From Puffinus mauretanicus (taxonomy: Eukaryota > Chordata > Aves > Procellariiformes > Procellariidae): a DNA stretch of 64,000 nucleotides. The notes under the pieces were generated by a model. The model saw nothing but the letters and a program-made list of their open reading frames with translations. It was not told where the DNA came from and made no database searches. The translations under genes and the position numbers were made by a program. Position 1 is the first letter of the stretch, and every line of letters starts with the position of its first letter. Location of the stretch: NCBI GenBank assembly GCA_023333565.1, contig JAJKFH010003762.1, positions 806,001-870,000 of the forward strand, given 5' to 3'. Positions 1 to 13,003 of the stretch are shown here, piece after piece.

Positions 1-1689
1 GGGCCTGTTGAGAAAGCAGGTTATCGCTATCGCTCCAGATCCAGAAGTGGGATTGTAGAGCTCCTTTAAGAAACACATTAATTTAATCCAGCTGAAACTG
101 GGAAAGGCACAGCAGCTGCTCAGAGCAGAGGGCAGGTTGTAACAGGCAGTTTGAGACCTGGATCGCACTCAATCAGCCCAGACTAGGATCCAGTTGTGTC
201 AGATACTGAAAGCTCCTGCAGTGGGACTGTCTCATTATCTAGAAAATACAATGCACAAAGCCACGCCAGAAGCATCACATTACATAATTCTCAGTTTCAT
301 GTGAAAAACTAAGGTATAGAGGGTTTAAATATTATGGTAGTGGTTACACAAAATGAGAATTGAACGTACATTTCCTGCGGGCAGCGAGCTCCCACCCCAC
401 GCCACCTAGCATGCAGACAGGACTATGTAAACCAACAGCTGGGATATGAACACTTTACCAATGCAACCTCTTACGTACAATGCAAAGTGCTCTCCAATTA
501 GTAATTCTGCCAAACGTTCTGCAATATTACACTCACCTACCACTCACCTGTGTTGGTCAATGCCATTCAGAGGATATTTTGTTGGCTGCATGGACATGAA
601 AGGAATTATGTTGCACATAAAAGGAGTTGTGCTATTATGCATGTCCTAAGCTTTGTCTGTCTCAGTTTTAATTAAGACTAATCAATGCTTTGCAAGGACA
701 GGAGTAAGGCTGCTCTTCTTTTGAATCCCTTGTTCTGTAAATCTTTCCTGTCCCAGTTAAACTGATCAACATTCTTAGAATGCTTTTTCATATGAAACTG
801 TCACTATTCCTTAAATGTGTTACTATCTACCAATTACCATTTTCTACCGCTCATAACACTTCTTTCTTTTTCATTAGCACTTCAAAATATTCTCACGTTC
901 TACAATATCTCATTAAACTGGAATCCTGATTATTTCTATTGTGCTAGCAAGTGTATCACTGGCACTATAATGGTTCTTTTTTTCCTATTTTAACTATCCA
1001 AATGAAGCAAAAATCAGTTCCATTTCATTCATTCCAGATGAATCCCAACCCCTTTTATTTAAACATCCCTATTTATACTTATTTCCAATGCTACACTATT
1101 CCACAATAATGAAACATCTTTTCATGGCATGTCCTCTGCAATCTTACTGTCAGGACATAAGCCTGCATACTAAGGCAAAACTATGAACAAGACTTTGGTA
1201 ACTTCCACCCCATTCTGAAGCTCTTCTTAGCACTGCAGTGGCAAACTCCCTGTGTGGGTGGGGTTTCCTACTTACATGTTGCCAGATGCACCTAGGTTTG
1301 TGTAATATTCACTTACTTTTTCCCTGCTGTGCAAAGTTGGTGCATTATTATTTTGTCATTGCTGGAAATGTTCACTGTGAAGCAAGCCATGCCCAGTACA
1401 TGCTGTAAAAGCACAAAATGGAAAGAGTAGTCCAGTTCTTGAACACTGCCAATGTAAATATAAGCCAAGAGAGAAGAGCTAACAAATAGATGGAGCATGG
1501 AGGTGATAACAAGACAGTCAAGGCCAGTAAAACAAGGAACGATCACAGAAAGCAAACTGGAGGTCTTCTGTAGGTATCACATCAAGTGGTAGTTTGACAG
1601 AGAGTCACGAAAAGAGAATGAGGTGATTTTGCAGATTTTTATGAGGGTATGTGAGATGGAGCTTCATCAGGAAAAATGTTAAGTTGTTT

Positions 1690-1765
1690 ACAGAGGAGGA
1701 TTTTCAAAAGCACCTAAGTCATTTTAGAAAGTGCGCCCTATTGGCTTTTCTTAAGGCTGATACTC
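1690..1765. repeat. Possible ancient amniote interspersed repeat
   Basis: GATTTTCAAAAGCACCTAAGT followed by a TTAG and a CCCTATTGG block resembles a palindromic 'TTTTCAAAAG...CTAAGTGACTTAG' repeat common in reptiles and birds. Identification is from memory and weak. Confidence 0.3.
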
Positions 1766-4700
1766 ATAAAGATCTCTAAAAGTGCAAGGTGTAATTTCTT
1801 GTCCTCCCGATCCACTTTTAAAATACAGATAAATTACAATATAAACAAAATCAAATTGCTTTACCAGATAACATCACGCATAATTCTCTGAGAGTCCCAG
1901 GTGCTGTAAAATCATTTTGTGGCCTTTGGTGAATCATTTAGACTGTCTATAGAGATGTCTATTTCACAAGGAAGTTGTGGGCCACAATTAATCTTTTGCA
2001 AGGGTTCTATGAGACAGTAGGAAAAACAAACTTTAAATAACCAAGCATTAAAGGCTTTTTACCTTCAAAAGGATTGGTATGTGTGGAGTATTAGTAGAAA
2101 GCAGGACTCACAAGTACCCAACAGAGCACATTCAGACAGGGATGTCTGGTTTGGCAGCACTGCTTGAACACAGGTATGTCAGCTGCCTCAACCATCCCCT
2201 TATCCATGGTGCGTTGCAGGACAAGAGGATGTTCGTTGGTCATGGTTCGGTTCTGAAAGGGACCTGTCTAATACTGATAGGAAACAAGAATTTGAGTGCT
2301 TTGTGCAACCAGACATTGCCCTCAGAGGCAGAGGTTTTTTGGCAATCCTCTCCAACCTGCCTTGATCTACTCTGAGAGGAAGATACTCCTCCACCGCTAG
2401 CAGAAATACGGATGCACGGCAGGTAAATACTAGCAGCAAACTCAGGAAGCGGCATGAGCCAGGAAGCTGTTACTCTTACAGCGATAATAAGCAGCGCAAG
2501 AAACAACATGAGACAAAAATCCTTACGTCAGAACTGAAGTTCTGACTGGTGAGCGGCTGGGCTGGAAGGCGACTGGCCTAAGGGCATGACGAGGGTAGCA
2601 AGTACCTTCGAGCCCTCCCCAGGGGACTGACCTAAGCCAGATCTTTGTTGAAAAACTGAAATGGCAATTCTTTTTATCAGAAAGAACGCTCCATGTATTT
2701 GTTGTCTGATTTACATTAAGCTAAATGAGCATTAACAAACCAAAAGCAATTTATAGCCACTTAAATAAAAATTAATTTTCCTCTCTGTTATCCAGATTTT
2801 CCTGTAGTAGTTTATGACACTATAAACCTTCTGTGATTCTCTCATTGCCTTTAAATCATTCAAGGAAAATGAAGATACTCAAACACATGTAACAACTACA
2901 GGAGAAAAAGTATCCGTCTTCTTTTTATTTGGGTAAGTTCTGTATCAAGCTATATCAGTATGCACCATGTAATTTTTAAAAAGATGTGTCTGGATCTGCC
3001 TCATTTTTTCAAATGTTTTGGGCCACCACTAATGAGTTTTCATTTTTTCCCATCGTAAATAATAGGTAGTAGAGAATTTTGTCTTCAATAAAGAAAAATA
3101 ATTTTTTTTCTACATGTATTTATGCTTTGCATGAAATGAACTTTTACTTTAAATAGGTCCTCTCCTAGAAGAATGAGATCATTGAAATCAGGGCAGAAAA
3201 GTCCATAGTACACCCTGACACATGATTCAACATAAATAAGCTCTACAAGCTTAGTATATTTGTATAATCGTATGTTATTTATAACATTGAACATTTGCTT
3301 CTACGCTGCACTGTTCAAAGCATTTTCTTTCCAACCAATTTCAGCGCATACAGAGCATCAGAAAAAGACTGTACTTCCCTCTGATTAAAAGAAATCTGAT
3401 ACCGAAACTGGAACTGATTGAGACTGTGCCCAACTGTTCAGAGAACCAATTATTTTACACATTAACCTAAGCTCCTCTCAGCAGCTACTGTAAGTGAAGA
3501 ACATGTCAGATCCTGGTTTAAGATGAAGACAAAATACCACCACTATTGAATTATCACAGGCTCCATCTGTGCTGAAATTTAAAATGGAATCCAAATAAAA
3601 ATGTGTTTACACAATTTCACATTTCAGAGTACACATCTGACCCTGCGTTCTTCTATACCCCACAATTCTTTTTTTCATGGATCTTAAGTAAGCTTGAGGC
3701 ATAGAAAATTTTTTTAGCGATCCAAATTTTTACTAAAGAATTCAGCTATTCAAACCAAAAAATGGTTACAATTCCTTTTGTTGTTAAGCATTTGAATTAG
3801 TGGATGCAACACCACACAAAGTGTCAAAATATGGACAGGCTGCCTTATTTTGGAAGATTATCACAGATTCCAAACCAAAATAATCAGAATTAGATATATT
3901 GCTTTGCTGCTAAGAATTCTTCTGGGGATTCAAATATCGGAGCTAAATTCAAAAAGCAAAAAAACCCACAATCTAATAGGTAAGTGAAATAGCAGCTGTG
4001 CAAGGTCTTCCAAAAAATCACTAAACTGCATTGACATTTCTGGCAGAAGATAGAAACTAATTGTACATTCTGATTACCAGTGTGACTACTCTGTGTCTTA
4101 GGGCTAAATTACTCCTTGTGATCTGCTCACTTAAGTGTGAAAGCTTCGAGGATGCCTGTACAAGACCAACATAATGCACTTCTTATGCTGTCCCTGATTT
4201 TGGAGAATCTACGCTAGTGGGTCTGCATCTGACTTCTGTTTCATTAAACGTGCTTGCATGTTTGCATAAATACTCTTTATTTTCTGTCCCTTGTTATTGT
4301 CCAGAGCAACTGTGTTCCTCATTCCACACTACGTTGTTGCTGGGTGAACTTAATCTGTGTACACAGTGTGTATGATCTCTGTAGTGTTTTGGGATTCCTT
4401 GAGCTGGAAATCAGACACCTTTGCTTAGTGTTGCAAGCGAACAAGGCATATGTGGTCACGTCCATGTGTCTGCCCTCCTCTTCCTCATCATAAGCATTAG
4501 AATAAAAGGGCTGATTTCACTTGTATTTAACAGGAGGAAGAGATTTCAGAATGTAATACTTTGACACTGCAGATGGGCTCTGAATGCCAATTTAACCTGA
4601 TCAAATAGACTTTCTTTGGGCAATGAAGGACCTATCTACCCCGCAACAAAGCATAGTGCAGAAATACTTAAACTGGTGGCAACTGAACTCCAATGTCAGA

Positions 4701-7700
4701 AGCAGCAGTAGCCCAGCTGTGCCCCTATGAACGAAAAGATTGCACTGCTTATTATTTGAGGCAGGGTGCAGACATACCTGCTCAGGCTGGAACTAAGCTG
4801 GGTATCTCCACCATGCAATGTAGGTTAGATGCAGTCAGAGTGATGACTGAGGATGAAAGGAACCTCTGTCAGACATTTTTGACATGGAGTGTTTACTGAA
4901 TAATTCAGAGTATTGTGAGCATAACCAAGGAAATATTGAGGTGGGACTTATCAGCACTGACGTACTTTCAAAAATGAAACCTGAATAAATTAAACAATGA
5001 CTTGCTTCACAACTGTAAGCAACTAGCTGCCAGGAAAGAGTCAAGAGTCAGAGGGAGCTAATGGTGAAACTGTAGACATCTGAAGTTTGCCTTAAGGTCC
5101 AAGCAGCATATTTTTAAACAGAGACCAAAAAAAAAGATGCTAAGAGAAGTTTGTGACTGATTTACAACTGACAAACCCATCTTGGATTTTTGCTGGCTTA
5201 GGTGGAGAAGGAAAAATCACAGTTATGACCTGGGACAAAATTCTCAGACCCTGGGAAAACCAATGCTTAATCTTTGGTAAAATAATTAGAACAAAGGAAG
5301 TCATACAGTCCATGAAATGGACTGTGAAGCCTGACCAGTGGTAATGATAGCACTATGGAAGAAAGAGGAAATTTAGACTCTATGTATGCTATAAAAAAAA
5401 CCAAAACAACAAAACCGCCCAAAAAGGTAAGAGAAGAAAAGCACCAAGACCTCAGAGTTAAAAAATGGTGCATAGATCTTATATGCTGTAGCAGACACAA
5501 GGCAAAACAAGACACAAACCAAGATGCAAGACACAGTGGATTATTTCACTTAGGAGGAGTCTGCACATGTCAGTAGTCCCAGGCAATGATGACCAGCTGA
5601 GCATTACAGTAGTCCCACGGAAAACGATGAGACTTCTTTTGTGCCCCATTATCAGGCATACACTAAAACATTTTGTTTTCTTAGCTCAGGGCAAAGGATT
5701 TCATATAAGCCAAAATGCTGGGTTAGTGAAAAAGTCTTATAAATAAATGTAAGGTAACAACTAGAAAAGGTACACAGAGATGCTTGATTCCTCACAGGAT
5801 GTATACATCTTTTAATACTGGCAAATCCCTAGGCTCTAATAAGGCGAAGCACCTCTTTTAAGGTACACACCAACCAAGCCATGGTCGTATCTCTCAGAGA
5901 TAAACTTTTTGTTCTGTGAAACTTTACTTCCTCCTTGTTTTTTCCTGGATTCCCCATGTATTTTTGGATTTGTTTTTAATGATAATGTGCATTTGATCCT
6001 CAGTTATTCCTTCAAATGTCATCCGTAAAATATATATCCAGAAGATCTGATAGCATGAACATCTTTGATATTTGGTCTTGGACAAATTACATTCTTTTAT
6101 GGTATCCTTTACAATACACATGGATAATATATGAAGAAGGAGACAGCAGAAATCCCTAAGTGTGAAAGGTGATTTGCACTCCTCATATCAAGAAACGGCA
6201 ATAAAAATAGGAGATTTATGATACAATTTACTCCTTCATTAAGCAGCAGACATTGTAAGTGTCAGCCAATGGCTGTAAAGATTTCAGTACTGGTTCTGCC
6301 TAGTGCCTCATTAAAAACTGATAAAAGAAACAGCAGTTTAACTTAAGCTAAACCTGCTACTTTTCCAAACGAAGTATGCTGTCATATTTTTACAAATTAG
6401 AATATATATCTATTTGGATGCATGTGCAACTACCAAAAATTTCACTAAAATTTTAGATATATCACATGGTGAAAAACCTGTTAAGTCAGTTGTGCATAAC
6501 AGTGCATGCAGTGAAGTACAATGCTTAATATTTTCTTCACCTACTGAATCTTTTCTTTCTAGAGAAAGGTGTGATATTTGACACATTTTTGGGGCAGATT
6601 CAATGAAGTATGCACTGTTCTCTGCCATAGCCTCACAGCTGACTTCCACAGTCCATATTCTGTCTGATTTCTGAGCCACAGATGACCTTGCAGGCAATTT
6701 GCTTTTATTACTTTCTGTCAGATAGCTGGGCTGATGTATAAGTCTATTTCTATAAACAGGCTATTTCCTCAGCAGGTATCTGAATTTTATCAAATGTTTC
6801 ATTTATCAAAGGAAGCTCTTCATATAGGCACAGCTTTTCTTGTTTTAAGAGCAGTCTGTACTTGAAAGAGACGATCACCATTACAAATTTTTTTCCTGAA
6901 AATAGTATGTATCATTGCATATAAATTCCTACATAATGCCACATTTTCATATGAACACACTCAAGTTGCATTTGTATTGCAAATGTATGCATGCAAAATA
7001 GGCATTTGCACAAGCAAAATAGATAAAGGATTGCACAAATTCAAGAGGTTTTGGCATAACTTAGTCTGATTCTCCATATTTAAACATCTAGCCTTACACA
7101 TCCTAAACATAATGCAGTTTATGTTGACTTTAAAATCTGGGACATTTACTGTGAACATTTTGTGCAGTGCAAGAGAAGGAAGAGATATGGAGCCCCCAAA
7201 AGTTCACTTTTTAGACTGTCAGGGCTTTGAAAAGTTAGGCACATCTTACCAGTGAAACGTAAGCTGTTGGCATATACATTGCCTCTGGGTAGTTGCTGTG
7301 AATGTCTAGGTACCTTAAAGCTTCCTGACCTCTGTGGGACTTCACTGACGTAATTCTAAATTTCACAAAGACATAAGTGAATAACAATCAAGGGGATTCT
7401 AATGCACAGCTAAGTTTCCAATGGTCCAAATACCAATCTAACCGCCAATTTTTCACTATGGCTAGTACATTCACTTTCTTTAGGGTATGCAATAAGATAG
7501 ACATCAGTGAAAACAGTTATATTTGGTAACAAGCAATTTTGTTTATTCATGTAATGGAGATTTGAGAGAAAGATATTGTAGAAAGATTTGCCAGTTATCC
7601 TTTTAAGTAAAAGGACGAAATACAAAATACACTTATCATAGTGGACCAGCTGAACCCCTTATTGAGCCAGAGTACTTAGTAAAAAAGGCAGATGTATCTA

Positions 7701-8520
7701 GCAAAGAAGCCTGAGTCTAGAAACAGTATTTCAGCCAAATTAAATCTGAGCCATGCTGAAGCAGAGAGATGCTTCTTATTCCTGGAAACTTCCAGTGGCA
7801 GGTATGGTCTATCAGTTTCTCTCATGTGGATATGCCTGCCTTTTAAGACATCAACTTTCTGGCTCTGCAGTCCACACTGTATGTCTTTTAATCCCAACAG
7901 AGGCCTGAGTCTCCTTAAACTTTTTAGTGTCTCAACCTAATACCCAGGCAGATTATCGCCACATGAATGCTGAAGAGCCACCTAGATCTCCCACCATTGC
8001 GGGACTACAGCCTTTAATCATAGTTGTTAATAGTCAGTCAGTTGGCTGAAGCTACGGATGCCCCTCGTTTTCAAGGCGACTACTACACAGGTCTTCTGAA
8101 TACCAAAAGCAATGTCTGCAGCATCTTTCTGTTCCACAGAGGAAAAGTAATACAGAATTAGTAATAAAGTCACATTCAGTCAGATGTTGCTCCTTGCCAC
8201 GTCAAATATATATATTTTATATGCAAAACTGAATCATGACAGATTGTATCCACAGGAGACAAAATAGCTCTTTCAAATCAAAGCTTCTCTCCTCAAAAAT
8301 AAATAATTGCATCATGATAACAGGTTTCAGTAAGACACTGGGGCCACATGCTGTGCTGTCTTGATTTTTGGATAGATGAACCTGTGCCCTGTTGTTTATT
8401 GGATGAACAAACCTTTGGGACATGTGACAGTGTACAACTAGAACATGATGACTCAACATTCAGGCATTTTTAATCAACACTTCGAAAATTAAAATACTTA
8501 ATTAATACTTGGTAAACATT

Positions 8521-8675
8521 ATCTAATTGAACCTTACAGTGCTCTCAAGTACCTAGCTACTACTATTTATACTTGACAGATACCGACCCTGCAGTTAAAT
8601 AAGCTGCTTGCAGCTACCAATGGAGTTGATATCAGAGCCATGATCAGCGCTCAGAAGCTCCTGACTCACGGTGCA
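8521..8675 (+). repeat. Possible MIR-type SINE fragment
   Basis: By eye the order of blocks resembles the MIR core: CTCAAGTACCTAG, ACTACTATTTATACTTGACAGAT, GTTGATATCAGAGCC and CTCCTGACTCA. Divergence is high and this rests on memory of the consensus. Confidence 0.35.
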
Positions 8676-8697
8676 GTTTCACGTTACAGTGAAACTG
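8674..8697. promoter_or_regulatory. Palindrome of two GTGAAACTG half-sites
   Basis: CAGTTTCAC (8674-8682), spacer GTTACA, then GTGAAACTG (8689-8697): perfect 9-bp arms. Each arm contains the GAAAC half-site of interferon-type elements. It lies 3.6 kb upstream of the USP38 start codon. Confidence 0.3.
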
Positions 8698-10825
8698 ATC
8701 TAACAGCAAGCTGTGACTGAAAAGGGAGGCCTGCTCACCACCTCCCCGGGGCTCTTGTTGCCCATCTTGCACTAGATTTATCAGTCATGCAACCACACAG
8801 CCAAGCCACATGACGCGCAATGTCAGACGCCCTGAACCTACTGCAGATATATGGGGATCCTACCTCTCAGGGAGACTGAATTCACTGTACATGCAATGTG
8901 GATATCTCTGTATATCAGCAGGAAGTCCAGCATGTTAGACTTGTTCATCTGGGTGGCGTAAGGAGTGGGCAGATGTTGCATCTAGAGCCTCACCAGCCCT
9001 TAGGATGGCCCTGCAGGATGACCCCTTACCTACAGAATGTTCTGCTAGAAAGCAGTCATCTCGCGCATAAGGTATAACATGTCTGTAGGCTGACAGGGTA
9101 TTTTTAATCCAGGGTTCTTAGTAAAAAGCTTCCTTTCTGCCTCATTGTCTTTAAGATTTTTGAGTCATTAAGGAGATGCCACCATGGTTAACCTTCTGCT
9201 GCTATTTGTGCTGTTTCACAGTAAGAGTAATTATTGTTCAGTTTTGCCAATAATCTTTGGTTTTGATGAAACATATCTGGGTTTTTTTCTTACTTTTTCA
9301 GAGAAAATATTTTAAGATATATTTTATTCACTGAAGAATTCACTTATTCTTCATTTTGTCACAACTTAGTACTATATTTATATATAGGAGTTAGATTTCA
9401 CTGAAAACAGAGGAACAGTGTGCGTTCCAAAATTTAGCTCATAAGCCTATATTGATAATTGCATATCTAATAGTAAGGTTGTAATTAGGATCATCCCCAT
9501 AGCTCAGTTTATTCCTAGCTCTGAGGTCATAACCATTCTCAGTGAATCAACCAACCATTGTAACTCTGAACCACTTGGTTTTCATTGCTAGTTCTATTAC
9601 TTGAAATAAATTCATTAAATAAGGAGTATGCATACTTGGTCATCTGGATGCAAATAAGAATACTATTTCCAAGCTCTTATGCTAGAGGTTACCTTACCCT
9701 CCCTCCAACTATACAGCTCCAACTACCAATTTTAGTTTTTCTCGGGGCTGTAGATTTTCAGACCTTTCTGTGGCTTTTTTGGAGAAATTGCCTCATCTAT
9801 GCAGTGATCGCTGTGATCGCTGCTAGGCAGAATGCTCCCGGACTGTCGAGAAGACTGTTCCCTCATCCCAAGCAGCGGGCACTGCCTCCCCGCCCATCCA
9901 CAATGCTATGTAAACAAAGGACAAAGCACTGAAAACCTGCTCAGACCTTTGATCTCCTAGCTCACAGGAGTCCCTGATCCTGCTAATCTGCAGCTGCTCA
10001 TGCTTCCTGCATTCCCCATATCTTCATGTGCCCGCAAGCCATCTGTATGCCTCCAGCTTTTCAGATGACCGTTCCAGCTCTTTCACATTTGCTTCTCTGC
10101 TATTCATGGCAACTGCTCCTCTTGTCATCCCTCTGTTTTTCCTACTCCATCGTACACCTTATGAGCCTGCCATACCACCTGCCTTTCTCCATTTGGCCTC
10201 CTTTATTCTCTTTCTCATACACCCTGACATATCTGAGCACCTTCGCAGCTTCTGACACCTCCAAACTTTCTTTCTCCTTCCATTCTCCACATGATCCTCT
10301 CTCCAGATAAGGTCTCACTTTACCCCTTTCCATACATGCGCCTCTGGCATCTTGATTTCAGTCCTTCCCCTTACTTTCAGAGTTCTGGTTCGGCTCCTGA
10401 GTGGACTCCTCTCCCCTTCTGGCTTCAGAAGATACCATGAACACTGCTAGAAAAAAAAAATTAAAAAGAAGAGAGTTTGTACTAGTAAACTTAAGAAAAT
10501 TAAAACATTCGTGGTACAGATCACAAAAGGCAAAGCATTAAGCTCCAGAGGTGTACAAGCTACGTAATCCAGCACCTTCTTCAAGGTTAATTTTTTTATG
10601 CATATTAACTACAAAGTCCTTTTGGGGGAAAAAAAAAAAAGTTAATTTAGATATCATTCCAACACAGTATACTTTACAAAGATAATTTATATAATTAAGA
10701 TACTGGTGGCAACAGTCTCTGACCTTTGTAAAGTTCTCAGAAAAAAGCCCTTGATCAACACAATTTATACTGGAATGTAATGACTCAGCAATTGCAATTT
10801 TTTTTGTACACAGTGATTTCTAGAA

Positions 10826-10905
10826 CTAGACTTTACATCTGTGAGGAGGAAACAGAAAACTGGAGCACAGAGGAGCAAAGTTGAAGTTATCTGAGCAGCT
10901 TAACT
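10826..10905 (+). repeat. Possible MIR-type SINE fragment
   Basis: TTTACATCTGTGAGGAGGAA, then ACTGGAGCACAGAGGAG and TCTGAGCAGCTTAA resemble the MIR stretch 'TTTACAGATGAGGAAACTGAGGCACAGAGAGG'-like segment in order. By eye only. Confidence 0.3.
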
Positions 10906-11959
10906 GAACATTTGAAATATTTTATAAACAGTGGACTCAATTTTCAAGTTAACTCTGAACTTCTTGGTTTCATGTTTTGCTTTTTGACAGTTGTAATATC
11001 TTGCAGCTGTCCCTGTAGAGTTTGTGGGTCTTTTTCGTTACCCTTAACAGTATCTGTTGGCAACCTTAACTCCAGCTCAGATTCTGCACCTGTTACACAT
11101 CAAATATCACCAGGGATTAATTAGGCTCATTTTCCATACTTCCCTGATGCTGAATTACAGGTATTAGTCAACACAGAGCATGAAGGTGTTTGTATTGAGA
11201 AAGAGAGAACCAAGGAGAGGGCTTTGCCAGCACACCCAGCATGTGACCAGTGAGCTGGCCTAAAGGATTTTATTTGACTAAGGAAGTGGAGTTTGCTTAC
11301 TGCCGACGATGGTTTTAGTTCAATTTTGTGACCTTTCTTGTTACCTAGCTCTCAAGAGATAATATTCAGTCCTTGGAAATTGCAGAATTCTTTTTTTCTC
11401 ATGCTGGGAATGCATTCTGGTATGAAAATGCAAGGTATACTAACAAAATTTGAGCCTTGGAGACCAGAGTTAAACTGGGTCAAAACGAGGGATAAACAGG
11501 CTTAAGCAAGGGTGGGAACACTCTCACAGCGTGCGTGCGTATGTTGACGGTAACTGCTACCCTGTTAAGCTGCTGTTGAACAGCAAAGGCTTCTCTGAGC
11601 AAGTGCTGCCGGTTCCAAGCACACTTACAGGCAAGAACGAGTGATAAACCAAGCAACAACCGCTCGTCCCAGGAGGAGAGGACGGGCTGTGCACGCAGAC
11701 CGAAGGCGGGACAGGCCTGGCCATCGCCTCACCACACCCGGGTATCTCTGTGACTGCAGACTGAGCGGCCGGGGGGCCGGCGGGACCTTACGTGCGCGGG
11801 GGAGCAAGTAAAAGCCGAACGGCACACGCTGGCTTTAACAGTGTGCGGCTCCCCGCGGCCCTTCACGCTGACCCGACCGCCGGGACCCGCCGGCCGCCGC
11901 TGAGGGACGCAGCCACCGCCCGCCGCCACCCTTACCGCCCCGCCCCCTGTCCCGCCCTC

Positions 11960-12080
11960 GCTCCCCATTGGCCGGCGCCGCAGCGAAGAGGCAGGCGTGC
12001 TGCAGCCGGCTGGCGCATGCGCGGTGGCCGCCCGGTCCCGTGCCCGGCTTCCTGTTTGCACCGCTCCGCTTCCGGGTCGG
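11960..12080 (+). promoter_or_regulatory. Candidate USP38 core promoter motifs
   Basis: Seen directly: an inverted CCAAT box (ATTGG, 11967-11971, NF-Y type), an NRF1-type palindrome GCGCATGCGC (12013-12022), an ETS-type CTTCCTG (about 12048-12054) and an ETS-type CTTCCGG (12069-12075). This cluster is typical of TATA-less housekeeping promoters, so initiation probably falls in or just after it, leaving a leader of about 200-300 nt. The exact start site is inference. Confidence 0.55.
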
Positions 12081-12129
12081 CGGGGGAGCGTTCGGCGGTC
12101 GCCGCTGGGGCCGCGGCGCTGCCTTAGCC

Positions 12130-12240
12130 GGGGGCGGGGGAGCGGGGCCGCCGCCCGGCGAGGGGCGGCGGGAGGGAGGGGGGGGGCGCGGGAGCGGGGG
12201 CGGCATAGCGCGGCGGGGCGGGGGGAGGGCCGCGGGGAGG
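12130..12240 (+). other. G-quadruplex-prone stretch in the USP38 leader
   Basis: The RNA-sense strand has several G-run clusters, such as 12170-12192 (GGGAGGGA, nine G, then CGCGGG) and 12130-12147 (GGGGGCGGGGGAGCGGGG). They meet the G3+N1-7 pattern and would lie in the 5' UTR if transcription starts upstream. Confidence 0.6.
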
Positions 12241-12298
12241 CGGCGGCGGCGGCCTCTGCCGAGGCCTGGGCCGGCCCGCCGCCGCCGCCGCTCGGCCG

Positions 12299-12346
12299 AT
12301 GCGCCCGGAGCGCCCGCCATGGACAAGATCCTGGAGGGGCTGGTGA
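12299..12346 (+). promoter_or_regulatory. Upstream ORF overlapping the USP38 start codon
   Basis: An ATG at 12299, 20 nt before the main ATG and in another frame, opens a 15-codon frame ([15 protein letters not shown]) that stops at TGA 12344-12346, inside the coding region. Its context is weak (C at -3, C at +4), so leaky scanning to the stronger main start is expected. Another out-of-frame ATG at 12017 counts only if transcription starts upstream of it. Confidence 0.6.
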
Positions 12347-13003
12347 GCTCGTCGCACCCGCTGCCGCTGAAGCGGGTGATCGTGCGGCGGGTGGTGGAGT
12401 CGGCGGAGACGCCGCTGAGCCAGGCGCAGTGCCGCGCCATGTTCGCCCTCAGCACCCGCCTGGTGCTGCAGGGCCCCGACCCCTTCCAGCGGCAGGTGGG
12501 GCGGCAGGTGCTGGAGGCCTACGGCCGCTACCACCGCGCCGAGTTCGAGGCCTTCTTCAACCGTGGGCTCGTCCTCGGCCTCCTGCAGCGCGGCTACGGC
12601 GAGCTGAGCAACCGCGACCCCGCCATCCTCGACTACATCCAGGCGGGGCTGCGCCTCATCATGAGCTGCCCCTCGGTGCTGGAGCTCTTCGAGCTGCTGC
12701 AGGTGGAGGCGCTGCGGCTGGTGTGCGAGCGACCGGCGCCGCCGCTCTGCGCCCGCCTCTGCCAGCTGCTGGGCGACTTCCCGCAGTGCCTGCCCCGCGG
12801 CAGGAAGCTCTCGCTCGCCTTCTGCCAGCAGCTGGTGCGCAGCATCGCCCACTTCCAGAGCCAGGGCAGCCGGGAGGCCGAGCTGCGCCTCTACGTCTCG
12901 CAGGTGACGCAGGTCAGCGGGCTGCTGCGGAGCGTCTGGAAGGCCGAGCCCGACACGCTGCTGCCCTCCCTGCAGGAGCTCTTCGCCGTCATCTCCGCCG
13001 CCG
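12319..13003 (+). CDS. USP38: USP38 coding exon 1 (residues 1-228 plus 1 nt)
   Basis: Encodes the N-terminus, from [19 protein letters not shown] to a Leu-rich helical stretch. The start has G at -3 and G at +4, a strong Kozak context. The exon ends ...GCCGCCG before GTGAGC (phase 1). It is very GC-rich, especially at third codon positions, unlike all later exons, because it lies in the CpG island. One residue is inserted relative to human near residue 170 (PRGRKLSL), which moves the catalytic Cys to 455 instead of 454. Confidence 0.96.

Larger units (their letters stand above)
1..11619. other. Upstream intergenic sequence, no gene recognised
   Basis: AT-rich sequence without a recognisable coding exon, tRNA or rRNA on either strand; open frames are short and lack family resemblance. 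A CT-rich stretch lies at about 9.95-10.35 kb. Candidate old repeats near 1.7, 8.5 and 10.8 kb are listed separately. Non-coding exons or distant regulatory elements cannot be excluded. Confidence 0.7.

Noticed and set aside
11968..12318. In-frame extension of USP38 exon 1 upstream by 117 codons
   Set aside because: The frame is open but has no ATG; it would start from TTG inside a promoter motif. Human USP38 starts at the same MDKILEGL, so the ATG at 12319 is used.
11835..12852. Long antisense and alternate-frame ORFs across the CpG island
   Set aside because: They are low-complexity Pro/Arg/Ala-rich frames, as expected when very GC-rich DNA lacks stop codons. They are shadows of USP38 exon 1 and its leader.
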